DNA of 64,000 nt from Aquimarina intermedia (GTDB lineage Bacteria; Bacteroidota; Bacteroidia; Flavobacteriales; Flavobacteriaceae): NCBI RefSeq assembly GCF_008124785.1, contig NZ_VNHU01000001.1:372001-436000 (forward strand), read 5' to 3'. The notes under the pieces were generated by a model. The model was not told where the DNA came from, did not search any database, and worked only from the letters and a program-made list of their open reading frames with translations. Made by a program: the position numbers and the translations under genes. Of the stretch, positions 33,119-41,536 are shown in pieces (position 1 is the first letter of the stretch; each line of letters starts with the position of its first letter).

Positions 33119-35091
33119 TCGCGTATTTTCTAAAAACATCTTTTTGTCTCTTTCTATTATGGGGTTTTTACAAACTTTTTTTAGAAAGTCAAAACATGCA
33201 CACCTATAAACGAGGCTACCTATTACTTAGTCTTGTAGCTTCTTTCACGATTCCTTTAGTCACACTTACCTATTATACCGATGCGATCGCTACGCTTCCG
33301 GATAGTACTATTCCGTCGAATGAGGTGGGTATGGCAAATCAGTTTACAGCGACTCCCGTGGTTGCCGCAAATTATTTTGATTGGACCACTGTTTTATGGG
33401 GAGTATATATTACCGGAGTTTTGGTTTTTGGTTTCCGTTTTATTCGAAATTTAATTCGTATCCAACAAAGAATTAAAAGTAACCCAATAGTAAAAGAACC
33501 CTCACACGTCAAAGTATTGTGTACCGATACCATTGCTCCCTATTCCTTTTTGAGATATATTTTTCTTCCCTTTCAGGCATTTAGAGCTAATGCAATTCCT
33601 AATGAAATTGTCGTACATGAAGAAGCGCACGTAGTAGAAAAACATTCGTGGGATATTTTATTTTTAGAATGTATTCAAGTACTATTTTGGTTCAATCCTT
33701 TATTAATTTTATTTAGAATAGCTATGAAACTAAATCATGAATTCCTGGCAGATTCTAGAGTCTTAAAAAGTAAAAGTACAATAGAAACCTATCAAAACTT
33801 ACTGATAACTTTTCCAAACAGTCTTAATCAAACTGAGTTATCCAGTGCATTCAATTATTCATTAACAAAAAAACGTTTACAGATGATGTCAACACACTTT
33901 TCAAGTAAAAATGCGGCGTTGCGACTTTTTGGCGCCGTACCCGTATTCGGTTTATGTACCGTATTATTTTGCAACGATATCGTTGCGCAGACGCAACCCA
34001 ACACCCAAGAGACTGCTACCAAAGAAATTCGGGTGATAGAGGCTGCAGCCGATGATCAACAATCGTACGACCCTGTTACTTCTGATCAAATAACTCAGTA
34101 TAACAACTGGGCGCAAAAAGTAACTAAAGGAATTCAATCCGGAGACTTTGGTACTATTAAAAAGGCTGAAGTAGCCAAAATGCAAGCGATTTACAAAGGA
34201 ATGACTCCAGAACAACGAGGGGAAGTAGCACCTTTTCCTACCGTTCCGGCTCCGCCATTGGGTCAGGCTAAAGTTACGAATGCTATGATTACAGCGTACA
34301 ATGCCTGGGCCAAGGACGCTACAAATCAATTAGAGAATAATGATCAGGTGACCATCTTTGACTATGGTAAAATGAGTGCTATATACAAGCAGATGTCAAA
34401 AGAGCAAAAGGCAAAAGCAGAGAAATTTCCAGACCTGCCCGAACCACCTCCAGCACCGGCAGCACCAATTCCGTCGGGAACTGTACCACCACCGCCACCA
34501 CCTCCTGCCCCAGTGTCAAAGGGTGAACATGTGCGAACAACGCATACCCCAGCACCAGCACCTATAGCGCCAATGTCAGCTCACGAACAGCGTGCGTTAC
34601 AGAAAGAGATAGAAAAAGAGGTAGAAGCGGCGATGATTCATGAGCAAGAAGAGTTAGAGGCATTTAATGATATTGACGTAGAGGTTATGGTAGCGATGGA
34701 GAAAGCGACGCTATCTAGAGAGCAAGCAAGAATAGAAGCAGAGATAGCCCGTTCATATGCAGAGGTAGCTCATGAACGAGCACATAGGGCTTCTAAATCT
34801 TCTCAACTTGATCGTGAAGAGGTTCGAAAAATTTCAGAGAAAGCACGAAAGCAAGCAATGAAACATGCAAAAAAAGCGCGAAAGGAAGCGCTAAAAGCCC
34901 GGAAAGATATGAGGAAAATCAGAGAAGAAGCTTTGCAAGCGGCTCAGCAAGCAAGAGTAGAAGCACAAGCGGTGCGTGTTGAATCCGAGAAGATAAGAAG
35001 AGAAGCAATGCAAGCTGCTCGTGAGGCTCGTATGGAAGCTTTACAAGCAATGAAAAAGGAGAGAGAAGAAGCTGCAAAAAAGAAAGAGTAA
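33115..35091 (+). CDS. M56 (BlaR1-like) membrane metallopeptidase with duplicated repeat and long helical tail
   Basis: This 658-residue protein has N-terminal membrane helices and a zinc site HEEAH (His168, His172) with a downstream ligand near NHEFLADSRV, as in BlaR1/MecR1 M56 peptidases. After a helix near residue 270 the periplasmic part is unusual. Two tandem copies of a 55-60 residue unit (about 323-382 and 388-445) both contain Y-N-x-W-A, an MQAIY/MSAIY block and a PFP or FPxxPxPP end. A Pro-rich linker (PPPPPPPAPVS) is next. About 160 residues of Ala/Arg/Glu/Lys-rich helix close the protein. It lacks the penicillin-binding domain of BlaR1, so the signal is not a beta-lactam by that route. 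It is cotranscribed with the repressor. Confidence 0.85.
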   Translation: MIAYFLKTSFCLFLLWGFYKLFLESQNMHTYKRGYLLLSLVASFTIPLVTLTYYTDAIATLPDSTIPSNEVGMANQFTATPVVAANYFDWTTVLWGVYITGVLVFGFRFIRNLIRIQQRIKSNPIVKEPSHVKVLCTDTIAPYSFLRYIFLPFQAFRANAIPNEIVVHEEAHVVEKHSWDILFLECIQVLFWFNPLLILFRIAMKLNHEFLADSRVLKSKSTIETYQNLLITFPNSLNQTELSSAFNYSLTKKRLQMMSTHFSSKNAALRLFGAVPVFGLCTVLFCNDIVAQTQPNTQETATKEIRVIEAAADDQQSYDPVTSDQITQYNNWAQKVTKGIQSGDFGTIKKAEVAKMQAIYKGMTPEQRGEVAPFPTVPAPPLGQAKVTNAMITAYNAWAKDATNQLENNDQVTIFDYGKMSAIYKQMSKEQKAKAEKFPDLPEPPPAPAAPIPSGTVPPPPPPPAPVSKGEHVRTTHTPAPAPIAPMSAHEQRALQKEIEKEVEAAMIHEQEELEAFNDIDVEVMVAMEKATLSREQARIEAEIARSYAEVAHERAHRASKSSQLDREEVRKISEKARKQAMKHAKKARKEALKARKDMRKIREEALQAAQQARVEAQAVRVESEKIRREAMQAAREARMEALQAMKKEREEAAKKKE

Positions 35092-35119
35092 AGATAAGTT
35101 AATCAAGAAGTGATTGCTT

Positions 35120-35160
35120 AAAAGCTCTTTTTGTACGAAGGTACTCAAAGAGCTTTTTTT
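35120..35160 (+). terminator. Terminator after the first M56 gene
   Basis: AAAGCTCTTT and AAAGAGCTTT pair around a 20-base apical region, followed by TTTTTT. Confidence 0.8.
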
Positions 35161-35265
35161 ATTAATTGGATAGGATAGGATAGATCAGGGTTTGTATCAT
35201 TAGATTTTATAAAATCTCATAATATTAAAGAAACTAGTATTAAAAATCGTTAAAAAAAATTTTAT

Positions 35266-35285
35266 AACTAAGCAATTGATTAGTT
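35266..35285 (+). promoter_or_regulatory. TetR operator in front of the regulator gene
   Basis: AACTAA-GCAATTGA-TTAGTT is a 20-base palindrome with one mismatched pair. It recurs almost unchanged at 35886-35905. Its right half runs into TAGTTTTG (35281-35288), a TAnnTTTG -7 box, 17 bases before the ATG at 35305. That predicts autorepression. Confidence 0.75.
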
Positions 35286-35304
35286 TTGTGGTGTACAATA
35301 TCAT

Positions 35305-35868
35305 ATGGCAAGAAGAAAACAATATAAAGAGGAAGAAGTTATAGAAAAAGCGATGGCTTTGTTCTGGCGCAATGGGTACGAAAATACTTCTGTACGTATG
35401 CTGGAAACTGAGATGGGGATTAATCAATTTTCTATCTATTCCAGTTTTGGAAATAAAAATGGGGTCTTTCTTGAAAGTTTAAAGTGCTATAAAAATAAAA
35501 TTAAAACAATTACAGATCGTTTAGAAGCCTCCAAAAATGGCGTAATTGGAATTAAAACGTATTTCTATGATTTTTTAGAGTTTGCTCAGGATAATGGTAG
35601 GAGTAAAGGTTGTTTAGTCACTAATACAGTTAATGAATTAGGAAGCAAAGCAGATCCCTTGTTATTGACAGAGTTGCAAAAGTTTGCAGCACATATAAAA
35701 GGTCTTTTCGAGGGTAACTTAAAACAAGAAAAATCGAAATCCAAAGCTACGGTGACTAAGGAGGCGAATTATTTACTAACCTCCATGCTTGGCTTATCGG
35801 TAGCGTCAAAAATCATGAATACAACCCAATTAGAGGATTTTATAGAAACTGTGTTTATAAACATATAA
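35305..35868 (+). CDS. TetR/AcrR-family repressor of the redox cassette
   Basis: This 187-residue regulator has an N-terminal helix-turn-helix (EEVIEKAMALFWRNGYENTS, MGINQFSIYSSFGNKNGVF). The ligand domain carries SKGCLVTNTVNELG, and the cysteine in that loop (about residue 106) could sense oxidants or electrophiles. The pattern resembles the TetR_C_16-type YezE/NemR-like group. It sits between two near-identical palindromes, so it probably represses both itself and the downstream cassette. Confidence 0.9.
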   Translation: MARRKQYKEEEVIEKAMALFWRNGYENTSVRMLETEMGINQFSIYSSFGNKNGVFLESLKCYKNKIKTITDRLEASKNGVIGIKTYFYDFLEFAQDNGRSKGCLVTNTVNELGSKADPLLLTELQKFAAHIKGLFEGNLKQEKSKSKATVTKEANYLLTSMLGLSVASKIMNTTQLEDFIETVFINI

Positions 35869-35885
35869 CTATTTTTTTACCTTAT

Positions 35886-35905
35886 AACTAAGCAATTGCT
35901 TAGTT
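35886..35905 (+). promoter_or_regulatory. TetR operator in front of the AhpD-like gene
   Basis: AACTAA-GCAATTGC-TTAGTT is a perfect 20-base palindrome. It shares TATAACTAAGCAATTG with the site at 35266 and lies 40 bases before the ATG at 35946. Confidence 0.75.
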
Positions 35906-35945
35906 TAAGAATACACGAATTAATAATTAATAAAAATTGAAAAGT

Positions 35946-36494
35946 ATGAGTACCTTAAAAATTCACACAATTGATTCAGCACCGGAAGAAAGTAAAGCGT
36001 TGCTAGAAAAATCTAAAAAAGAGTATGGTATGGTCCCCGGATTACATGGTGTGTTAGCCGAAGCCCCCGGACTACTTGATGCCTATCAGAAGCTACACGA
36101 ATTGTTTATCAACTCTTCTTTTGATAATGAAGAATTAACAGTGGTATGGCAAACTATCAATGTAGAACATGAGTGTCATTATTGTGTACCCGCACACACA
36201 GGTATCGCTAATATGATGAAAGTAGATCCAGCTATTACTGAAGCCTTACGTAACAGAACAGAAATGCCAACAGCCAAGCTACAGGCGTTACACACCATGA
36301 CCTTAGCTGTAGTCCGTAATCGTGGATTTGTTACTAAGGAGGATACGAAACCCCTTTATGAAGCAGGATATGCAGAGCGTCAACTGTTGGAGATTATTTT
36401 AGGTGTATCCCAAAAGGTAATTAGTAACTATACCAATCATATCGCCGAAACTCCTGTGGATGCTCCGTTCCAGAAATTTGCATGGAAAAAATAA
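35946..36494 (+). CDS. AhpD-like carboxymuconolactone decarboxylase family protein
   Basis: This 182-residue protein of the CMD/AhpD fold starts at the ATG at 35946; a TTG nine bases earlier is less likely. VEHECHYCVPAHTG carries the redox CxxC (Cys77, Cys80) and His84 of AhpD-type peroxidase or disulfide reductases. Residues 1-60 (SAPEESKALLEKSKKEYGMV, LHGVLAEAPGLLDAY) match the family's N-terminal helices. It may reduce peroxides or alkyl radicals, or serve in aromatic or quinone detoxification. The next gene starts five bases after its stop. Confidence 0.88.
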   Translation: MSTLKIHTIDSAPEESKALLEKSKKEYGMVPGLHGVLAEAPGLLDAYQKLHELFINSSFDNEELTVVWQTINVEHECHYCVPAHTGIANMMKVDPAITEALRNRTEMPTAKLQALHTMTLAVVRNRGFVTKEDTKPLYEAGYAERQLLEIILGVSQKVISNYTNHIAETPVDAPFQKFAWKK

Positions 36495-36498
36495 AATT

Positions 36499-36813
36499 AT
36501 GATCAAAGTAAGCGTATTATATCCAAATGGTCCCGGGACCAAGTTCGATACCGAATATTATAAAAATTTGCATCTCCCTATGATTGCAGAATCGTTGGGA
36601 GATGCCTTAATAAGCATGGAACTCAATATCGGGGTAGCCGGTAGAGCACCGACTGAACAAGCGCCATTTGTGGCGATCGTTCATCTTTTATTTGAATCGT
36701 TAGCAACTTTTCAAGCGTCTTTTGGACCTTATGCAGAAAAGTTTGCGGCCGACGTTCCTAATTATACGAATGTAGAAGGGCAAGTTCAAATAAGTGAAAT
36801 TGTAAGTTTATAA
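36499..36813 (+). CDS. EthD-domain ferredoxin-like small protein
   Basis: This 104-residue protein starts at the ATG at 36499. IKVSVLYPNGPGTKFDTEYY, NLHLPMIAESLG and FVAIVHLLFESLATFQASF match the EthD dimeric alpha-beta barrel. Members assist in degradation of ethers, aromatics or polyketides, sometimes as quinone-handling monooxygenase or cyclase folds. It lies inside the TetR-AhpD-FrnE cassette, where its role is unknown. Confidence 0.85.
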   Translation: MIKVSVLYPNGPGTKFDTEYYKNLHLPMIAESLGDALISMELNIGVAGRAPTEQAPFVAIVHLLFESLATFQASFGPYAEKFAADVPNYTNVEGQVQISEIVSL

Positions 36814-36848
36814 GATTAAGACGACAATTTTAATATAAGAAACAAGAT

Positions 36849-37496
36849 ATGAAGACAGATAAAATAAAATTAGATATTATCTCGGATGTTGTTTGTCCGT
36901 GGTGTACCATAGGATACAAGCGTTTGGAGAGAGCTATAGAGGAAATGGGAGTTAGCGATAAGTTGGATATTGAGTGGCAACCCTTTGAATTGAATCCTCA
37001 TATGCCGGCTGAAGGGGAAAATGTACAAGAGCATATAGCTAATAAGTATAATGCATCTCCTGAGGATCAGCAACGATCACAAGAACACATGAAACAAGCA
37101 GGCTCTGAACTGGGCTTCACCTTTGATTATTTTGATCAAATGCGAATGGTCAATACGCGAGACGCTCATGTTTTACTTGACTTTGCCAAAGAAAAAGGAA
37201 AACAAACCGAGTTAAAGATGCGTTTGGTAACAGCATTCTTCAGCGAACGAAAAGATGTTTCGGATAGGGAGATTCTTATGCAAGAGGTTAAAGCTATTGG
37301 TTTAAATCCTACAGAAGCGCTTGCAAAATTAGATAATGATGATGCACGCTATGAGGTACAAGCTAAAGAGAGCTATTGGCAAAACCTCGGGGTCTCCTCG
37401 GTGCCAACCATGGTTTTCAATGGTAAAAGCGCAGTTACAGGAGCTCAAACAGTTGATGTATATAAGCAAATTCTTACCGAATTACTGGATAAATAA
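36849..37496 (+). CDS. DsbA-family oxidoreductase (FrnE-like)
   Basis: This 215-residue cytoplasmic thioredoxin-fold protein of the DsbA/FrnE group has SDVVCPWCTIG with CPWC (Cys16, Cys19), an inserted helical domain, and cis-Pro in GVSSVPTMVF followed by VTGAQ. FrnE proteins are linked to oxidative-stress tolerance and polyketide biosynthesis. It ends the TetR-controlled cassette before a strong terminator. Confidence 0.92.
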   Translation: MKTDKIKLDIISDVVCPWCTIGYKRLERAIEEMGVSDKLDIEWQPFELNPHMPAEGENVQEHIANKYNASPEDQQRSQEHMKQAGSELGFTFDYFDQMRMVNTRDAHVLLDFAKEKGKQTELKMRLVTAFFSERKDVSDREILMQEVKAIGLNPTEALAKLDNDDARYEVQAKESYWQNLGVSSVPTMVFNGKSAVTGAQTVDVYKQILTELLDK

Positions 37497-37510
37497 TCAA
37501 TAGCACTATT

Positions 37511-37562
37511 TGACAGTATCCATACTTTTGTGTAAACACTAAGTATGGATACTGTCATTTTT
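37511..37562 (+). terminator. Long-stem terminator of the redox cassette
   Basis: TGACAGTATCCATACTT (37511-37527) and AAGTATGGATACTGTCA (37541-37557) form a perfect 17-bp stem, followed by TTTTT. Confidence 0.9.
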
Positions 37563-37603
37563 CAGAGAGATAGTTTAAAGTAAGTTACAGTTATTTTACA
37601 TTA

Positions 37604-39379
37604 TTAGGATTCTACAATTCCCATTTTCTTTAGTAGAAAAGAAGCATTCATATTTTGACACACACCTTCTTTAAAAGTGTAATCAAAGTACAATTCATCC
37701 TGTACAATTTGAGCATCAAAGAAACGGTTTTCAACCTCTGGTAGTTCATCCGCTATTGCGCACAAACTTAAATCGTGCGTAGCTATAATACCTGTAGCTT
37801 TTGCCTTAACTAATTTTTCAACAAATTTTTTGGATCCGGCTGCTTTATCCTTACTGTTTGTACCTTTCAAAATTTCGTCCAGTATGATAAAGTACGCATC
37901 ATCCTCTAATGCATCCACAATCTTTTTCAACTGTGTTAATTCTGAAAAGAAATAGGAAGCATCATCGCTCAAGGAATCAGAGGTACGCATACTCGAAATC
38001 AGCTTGATCGGTTGATAGGAACAACTTGTGGCACAAACCGGTAAGCCGGCATTTGACATGACGATCTGTAGGGCAATCGTTCTCAAAAAAGTACTTTTAC
38101 CCGCCATATTAGCTCCGGTGATGATAAAAAACTGAGCGCGATCGATAGTAATGTCGTTATCGACACGTTTAGCAGGATTAAGCATGGGGTGTCCTAAGTT
38201 TTTAGCTTGTATGGTTGTAGTGCCGCTCACTAACTCCGGAAAAATATAGTCGGGATGATTGAACGCAAAATTACCCAGGCTATTATACGCATCATAAAAA
38301 GCAATTGTATCAAACCATTCTCGTACATATTGATGGTTTTTTTCTATCCATTTTTCTATACGATAGCTTTGTCGCAAGTCCCAAAGAAAAAAACCATTGG
38401 CCACTACACCAAAGATCATATTGTTCCGTTGATCAAAAGCATTTAAAATTTTAGCAAATTCTTGCACAACTTTGGATGCCTGGGTGCCTTCTCTCAGAAT
38501 GCGTTGTTGCTTTTCTTTTAGGATGGAAGCTTCAAAAGTTGTGGATTCAACTTTCTCTAATAATTTATAATACTGTTCAAATGTATCTTTTACTTGATTG
38601 GCATTTGAGTAGAGTTTGTTTATTTGCTTTAATTTTATTCCCGTAATACCTAGTCCGATAAATAACCAGATGAGCAACTGATTGAAACTAATAATTTCAA
38701 GAAACAACAATGCAAAGATAACTACTGATATGCCGGTGATTATATTTGGTAGCACCCGCATGATTTTAGGGACAAAAGGCGTATAAGTATGCAACCATTT
38801 CATAATGGTAGGTAAACCAACGGTAACATTGGCAAGTTGAGCAGTTGCACTATATTCTTGACGCCATTGTGCCATATGGCTCAAATTACCGATAGCAGCC
38901 TGTTTATCCTGAATGTAAGCTATATCATTCTTGCTTAATATATCTGCCAGCTTCTTACTACCGGCTTCTGTCGTGGTTCTGTTTAAAAATTGATAAAAAG
39001 AACGATTACCAAATAAATCAATATCATGGCTATAGGGATGCTCAGGTTCTATAAATTCTGAACCATTCGCTATAGTTTTGTAATTTCCTTCTAATACTTG
39101 CAACTCAAGCATATTGATCTCAATAAGCTTTTCCTGCTTATTTTTAGCATAGGTAAGTTTACTGTGTCGAGTAACCAGCCAGATAAAAAGTATGGAGCCA
39201 GAAAGGATAATTCCTGTTACCAGCGGAACATTAGGATAGGCTATATAACTACCTGCCGCGATAATTAAAAAAACAACGAGACGGAGGATACTGGAGAAAA
39301 CAAGCTTTTTTTTGAGCTGTTGAAAAACTTCAGTATGTTGATTAAGTTGTTGTGTGTAAAATTCCTTTGGTGTATTCAT
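37604..39379 (-). CDS. MutS-like ATPase with membrane helices
   Basis: This 591-residue protein has the MutS core/lever region (NRSFYQFLNRTTTEAGSKKL) and ATPase domain: Walker A GANMAGKST at 422-430 with FLRTIA following, Walker B YFIILDEILKGTNSKD. It lacks the mismatch-recognition domain. Two hydrophobic helices occur near residues 30-70 and two more near 213-248, so it is predicted to sit in the inner membrane. That is unlike MutS1 or MutS2. Such proteins are found across Bacteroidota without a known role. It overlaps no other gene. The YjbR gene lies 30 bases upstream in the same direction. Confidence 0.85.
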   Translation of the reverse strand: MNTPKEFYTQQLNQHTEVFQQLKKKLVFSSILRLVVFLIIAAGSYIAYPNVPLVTGIILSGSILFIWLVTRHSKLTYAKNKQEKLIEINMLELQVLEGNYKTIANGSEFIEPEHPYSHDIDLFGNRSFYQFLNRTTTEAGSKKLADILSKNDIAYIQDKQAAIGNLSHMAQWRQEYSATAQLANVTVGLPTIMKWLHTYTPFVPKIMRVLPNIITGISVVIFALLFLEIISFNQLLIWLFIGLGITGIKLKQINKLYSNANQVKDTFEQYYKLLEKVESTTFEASILKEKQQRILREGTQASKVVQEFAKILNAFDQRNNMIFGVVANGFFLWDLRQSYRIEKWIEKNHQYVREWFDTIAFYDAYNSLGNFAFNHPDYIFPELVSGTTTIQAKNLGHPMLNPAKRVDNDITIDRAQFFIITGANMAGKSTFLRTIALQIVMSNAGLPVCATSCSYQPIKLISSMRTSDSLSDDASYFFSELTQLKKIVDALEDDAYFIILDEILKGTNSKDKAAGSKKFVEKLVKAKATGIIATHDLSLCAIADELPEVENRFFDAQIVQDELYFDYTFKEGVCQNMNASFLLKKMGIVES

Positions 39380-39409
39380 AAGGATGTGATGTAATGGCTG
39401 ATTTTAATT

Positions 39410-39769
39410 TTAGTCAAGGGTAGCAAGCAAGGCTTGTGTTTTTTTGGGCAGACTGGCAACGACAAGTTCATACGAATGATCAATAAGTTCTTTAAGCAAG
39501 GTGTCGGGCAGGCTATCACTAAATTCAACCGTATTCCAATGCTTTTTGTTCATGTGGTATCCGGGTATAATTTCAGAATAGGATTCGCGAAGTGTAATTG
39601 CGCGATCCGGGTCACATTTGAGATTTACAGAAAAAGGAATTTTGTTGAGACCTGTTAAGGCAAACATTTTATCCATTACCTTAAAGACAAGTGTCGATTC
39701 ATCAAAAGGAAAGCTTTCGGTAACCCCTTTTTTGTGCAGGCAATAATTTCTAAAGGCTTCAATGTTCAT
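39410..39769 (-). CDS. MmcQ/YjbR-family DNA-binding-like protein
   Basis: This 119-residue protein is of the MmcQ/YjbR fold: the RNYCLHKKGVTESFPFDE start, then FALTGLNKIPFSVNLKCDP and GYHMNKKHWNTVEF. The family's CyaY-like fold is thought to bind DNA, but the function is not defined. It starts 11 bases inside the end of the DUF4230 gene and precedes the membrane MutS gene. Confidence 0.88.
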   Translation of the reverse strand: MNIEAFRNYCLHKKGVTESFPFDESTLVFKVMDKMFALTGLNKIPFSVNLKCDPDRAITLRESYSEIIPGYHMNKKHWNTVEFSDSLPDTLLKELIDHSYELVVASLPKKTQALLATLD

Positions 39770-40385
39770 TCTGATTCAATTTTTTTGTTTTGGTCGAGCT
39801 GTCTAACGTCAGCTCAGAGTAATCTACGCTCCAACCTATAGATTCAGCTACTGTTTCCATCAAAGCTATAGCAGTTAAGGCTTCTTTTTTTGCTGACTCC
39901 ATTAAACCACTTTGCGGAATTTTATCTACAATAAATTGCTTAGCCTCCCGATTGATATCCGTCAGATCTATGGATGTAAATGGGTTGAGCCATCCTTCTT
40001 TCTTATCATAATATTTAAAATCTGTTTCGATCGTTAAAAGTTTTGGCTGCGGAAAGTGGGTTATTTTCACAATTTTACGTTTCGTATCACTTTCCAACTG
40101 AACTTGAGATAAATCAAATCCGATATGAGCTTTGGCATCAATGAGAATGAGTGCTTTTTTCTTTCCAATCAGTAAACTGAAGAATTTATCTTTTACGCTT
40201 TGGTAATGGTAAATTTCGGCAAAGTCACCTTCAACCGTAACTAACTTACAGACGCTTTTTATCTTTTCCATCAAGACCACTGATTGTGTTTCGATAGAAC
40301 TTTTTCTTTTAGCTGCACTAAAGCGATTAAAAATAAAATAAGCTAACAGCACGCCGGCTAGTAGTCCGATAAAAAGTAATTCCAT
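39759..40385 (-). CDS. DUF4230 membrane-anchored protein
   Basis: This 208-residue protein has one N-terminal membrane helix (LLFIGLLAGVLLAYFIF) and a DUF4230 soluble domain with KLVTVEGDFAEIYHY, KKALILIDAKAHIGFDLSQ and KYYDKKEGWLNPFTSID. The function is unknown. The overlap with the YjbR gene suggests cotranscription. Confidence 0.82.
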   Translation of the reverse strand: MELLFIGLLAGVLLAYFIFNRFSAAKRKSSIETQSVVLMEKIKSVCKLVTVEGDFAEIYHYQSVKDKFFSLLIGKKKALILIDAKAHIGFDLSQVQLESDTKRKIVKITHFPQPKLLTIETDFKYYDKKEGWLNPFTSIDLTDINREAKQFIVDKIPQSGLMESAKKEALTAIALMETVAESIGWSVDYSELTLDSSTKTKKLNQNEH

Positions 40386-40420
40386 AGTTTGCTATTGATC
40401 CATTTAGGTAATGTAAAAAT

Positions 40421-40762
40421 TTATTTTTTGACAACTTCAGTAAATCCTTGTTTGATCAAAACTGCTTTGTCTTTTTCTGGTATTGTAATGCTGTATAGTA
40501 TAGTACCGGGACAACCACAAGCAGCGCAAGCCATCATATCGGTGCTTTTTTGAGAATAAGTGAGTAGTTCAATTGAGCGTGTTTTAAGGTAGTTTTCTAA
40601 TCGCTCTTCATTAGAATTCCCTTCGTTTTGTTGCCATGGAGCTTCACATTGCTTAGGTATGATTTGCAAAGATGTAAATCCCGTGGGAGTAGTTGATTTT
40701 GTTGTGGTACAGCCAACGAATAATAGTACAAAGCTAACTATAAATATAAATTCTTTTTTCAT
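40421..40762 (-). CDS. Small lipoprotein with Cys-rich motif
   Basis: This 113-residue protein has a lipoprotein signal (VSFVLLFVGC) with Cys18 in the lipobox. The mature part contains MMACAACGCPGTILY, a C-x-x-C-x-C cluster that could bind a metal or form a disulfide, and ends VLIKQGFTEVVKK. I recognise no family. It lies five bases after the cyclase-family gene. Confidence 0.7.
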   Translation of the reverse strand: MKKEFIFIVSFVLLFVGCTTTKSTTPTGFTSLQIIPKQCEAPWQQNEGNSNEERLENYLKTRSIELLTYSQKSTDMMACAACGCPGTILYSITIPEKDKAVLIKQGFTEVVKK

Positions 40763-40767
40763 TTTTT

Positions 40768-41517
40768 TTACGTTATGATTTTATACAGAATCGGCTTACT
40801 GGGTGAGGCATCATTTTCAAATGCAGCTATTTGCAAATTTAGGAGATAGAGCCCGTCCTTTACCGAATCAGGGGCATAGAAAAGTTCGGTAATTGTAGCT
40901 TCCAGCCGTGTTGCTTCAGGATAGTTCCAAAAGGCTTTATGTGCTTTCAGTTCGCCATTATCTTTTTCTTTATCCACAGATGGTAAATCAATTAATAGGT
41001 GCTTTACTCCTATTTCTCTTAGGTATATAGCAGCATCCTCACTCAGATACGGCCAGTTGGTATGCGAATATTGTTTATTTTTTTTAGTATCCGTATTTGG
41101 TAAGGTGCGTATTAAGACAGCCTCAACAGATAAGTTAGTTAGCTTTTCTTTGAGTTGAGCTGAGGTAATAACAGCATCAGCTCCTTTTTGTTCCGGAGTA
41201 ACCGAAATTAATGTTGCCAGAGACATAAATTGGGTCAGGGTTCTATTGATACTGTAAAACTCCGGGGTGATATGTCCGACACATTCGGTATGCGTCCCAT
41301 GGCCGTGTGGATTAAAAAAGATATTATTAAAATTAGTCGAAGCACCCTCGCTGACTTTTCCAACCCAATCCCCATCGGTAACAGGTGTTATCTTCGGAGT
41401 ACTAATATACCAAGCGTTAACATTGTGATTTGAGTCACATACGGGAAGTGACAAATCAATGGGTTGTGAAAAATTGACTTTATATTTTGATGTATGTACC
41501 TGTATTTCGGCTAGCAT
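40768..41517 (-). CDS. Cyclase-family metal-dependent hydrolase (kynurenine-formamidase fold)
   Basis: This 249-residue protein starts at the ATG at 41517. An in-frame TTG at 41532 is possible but leaves only four bases after hemW. The metal motif is NPHGHGTHTECVGHI, the H-x-G-T-H-x-[DE]-x-x-x-H pattern of the cyclase family. HLLIDLPSVDKEKDNG and YLLNLQIAAFENDASPSKP follow. These hydrolases cleave amides or esters such as N-formylkynurenine. No tryptophan-degradation genes are nearby, so the substrate is open. Confidence 0.85.
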   Translation of the reverse strand: MLAEIQVHTSKYKVNFSQPIDLSLPVCDSNHNVNAWYISTPKITPVTDGDWVGKVSEGASTNFNNIFFNPHGHGTHTECVGHITPEFYSINRTLTQFMSLATLISVTPEQKGADAVITSAQLKEKLTNLSVEAVLIRTLPNTDTKKNKQYSHTNWPYLSEDAAIYLREIGVKHLLIDLPSVDKEKDNGELKAHKAFWNYPEATRLEATITELFYAPDSVKDGLYLLNLQIAAFENDASPSKPILYKIIT

Positions 41518-41536
41518 AAATACGTTTAACAATTAG

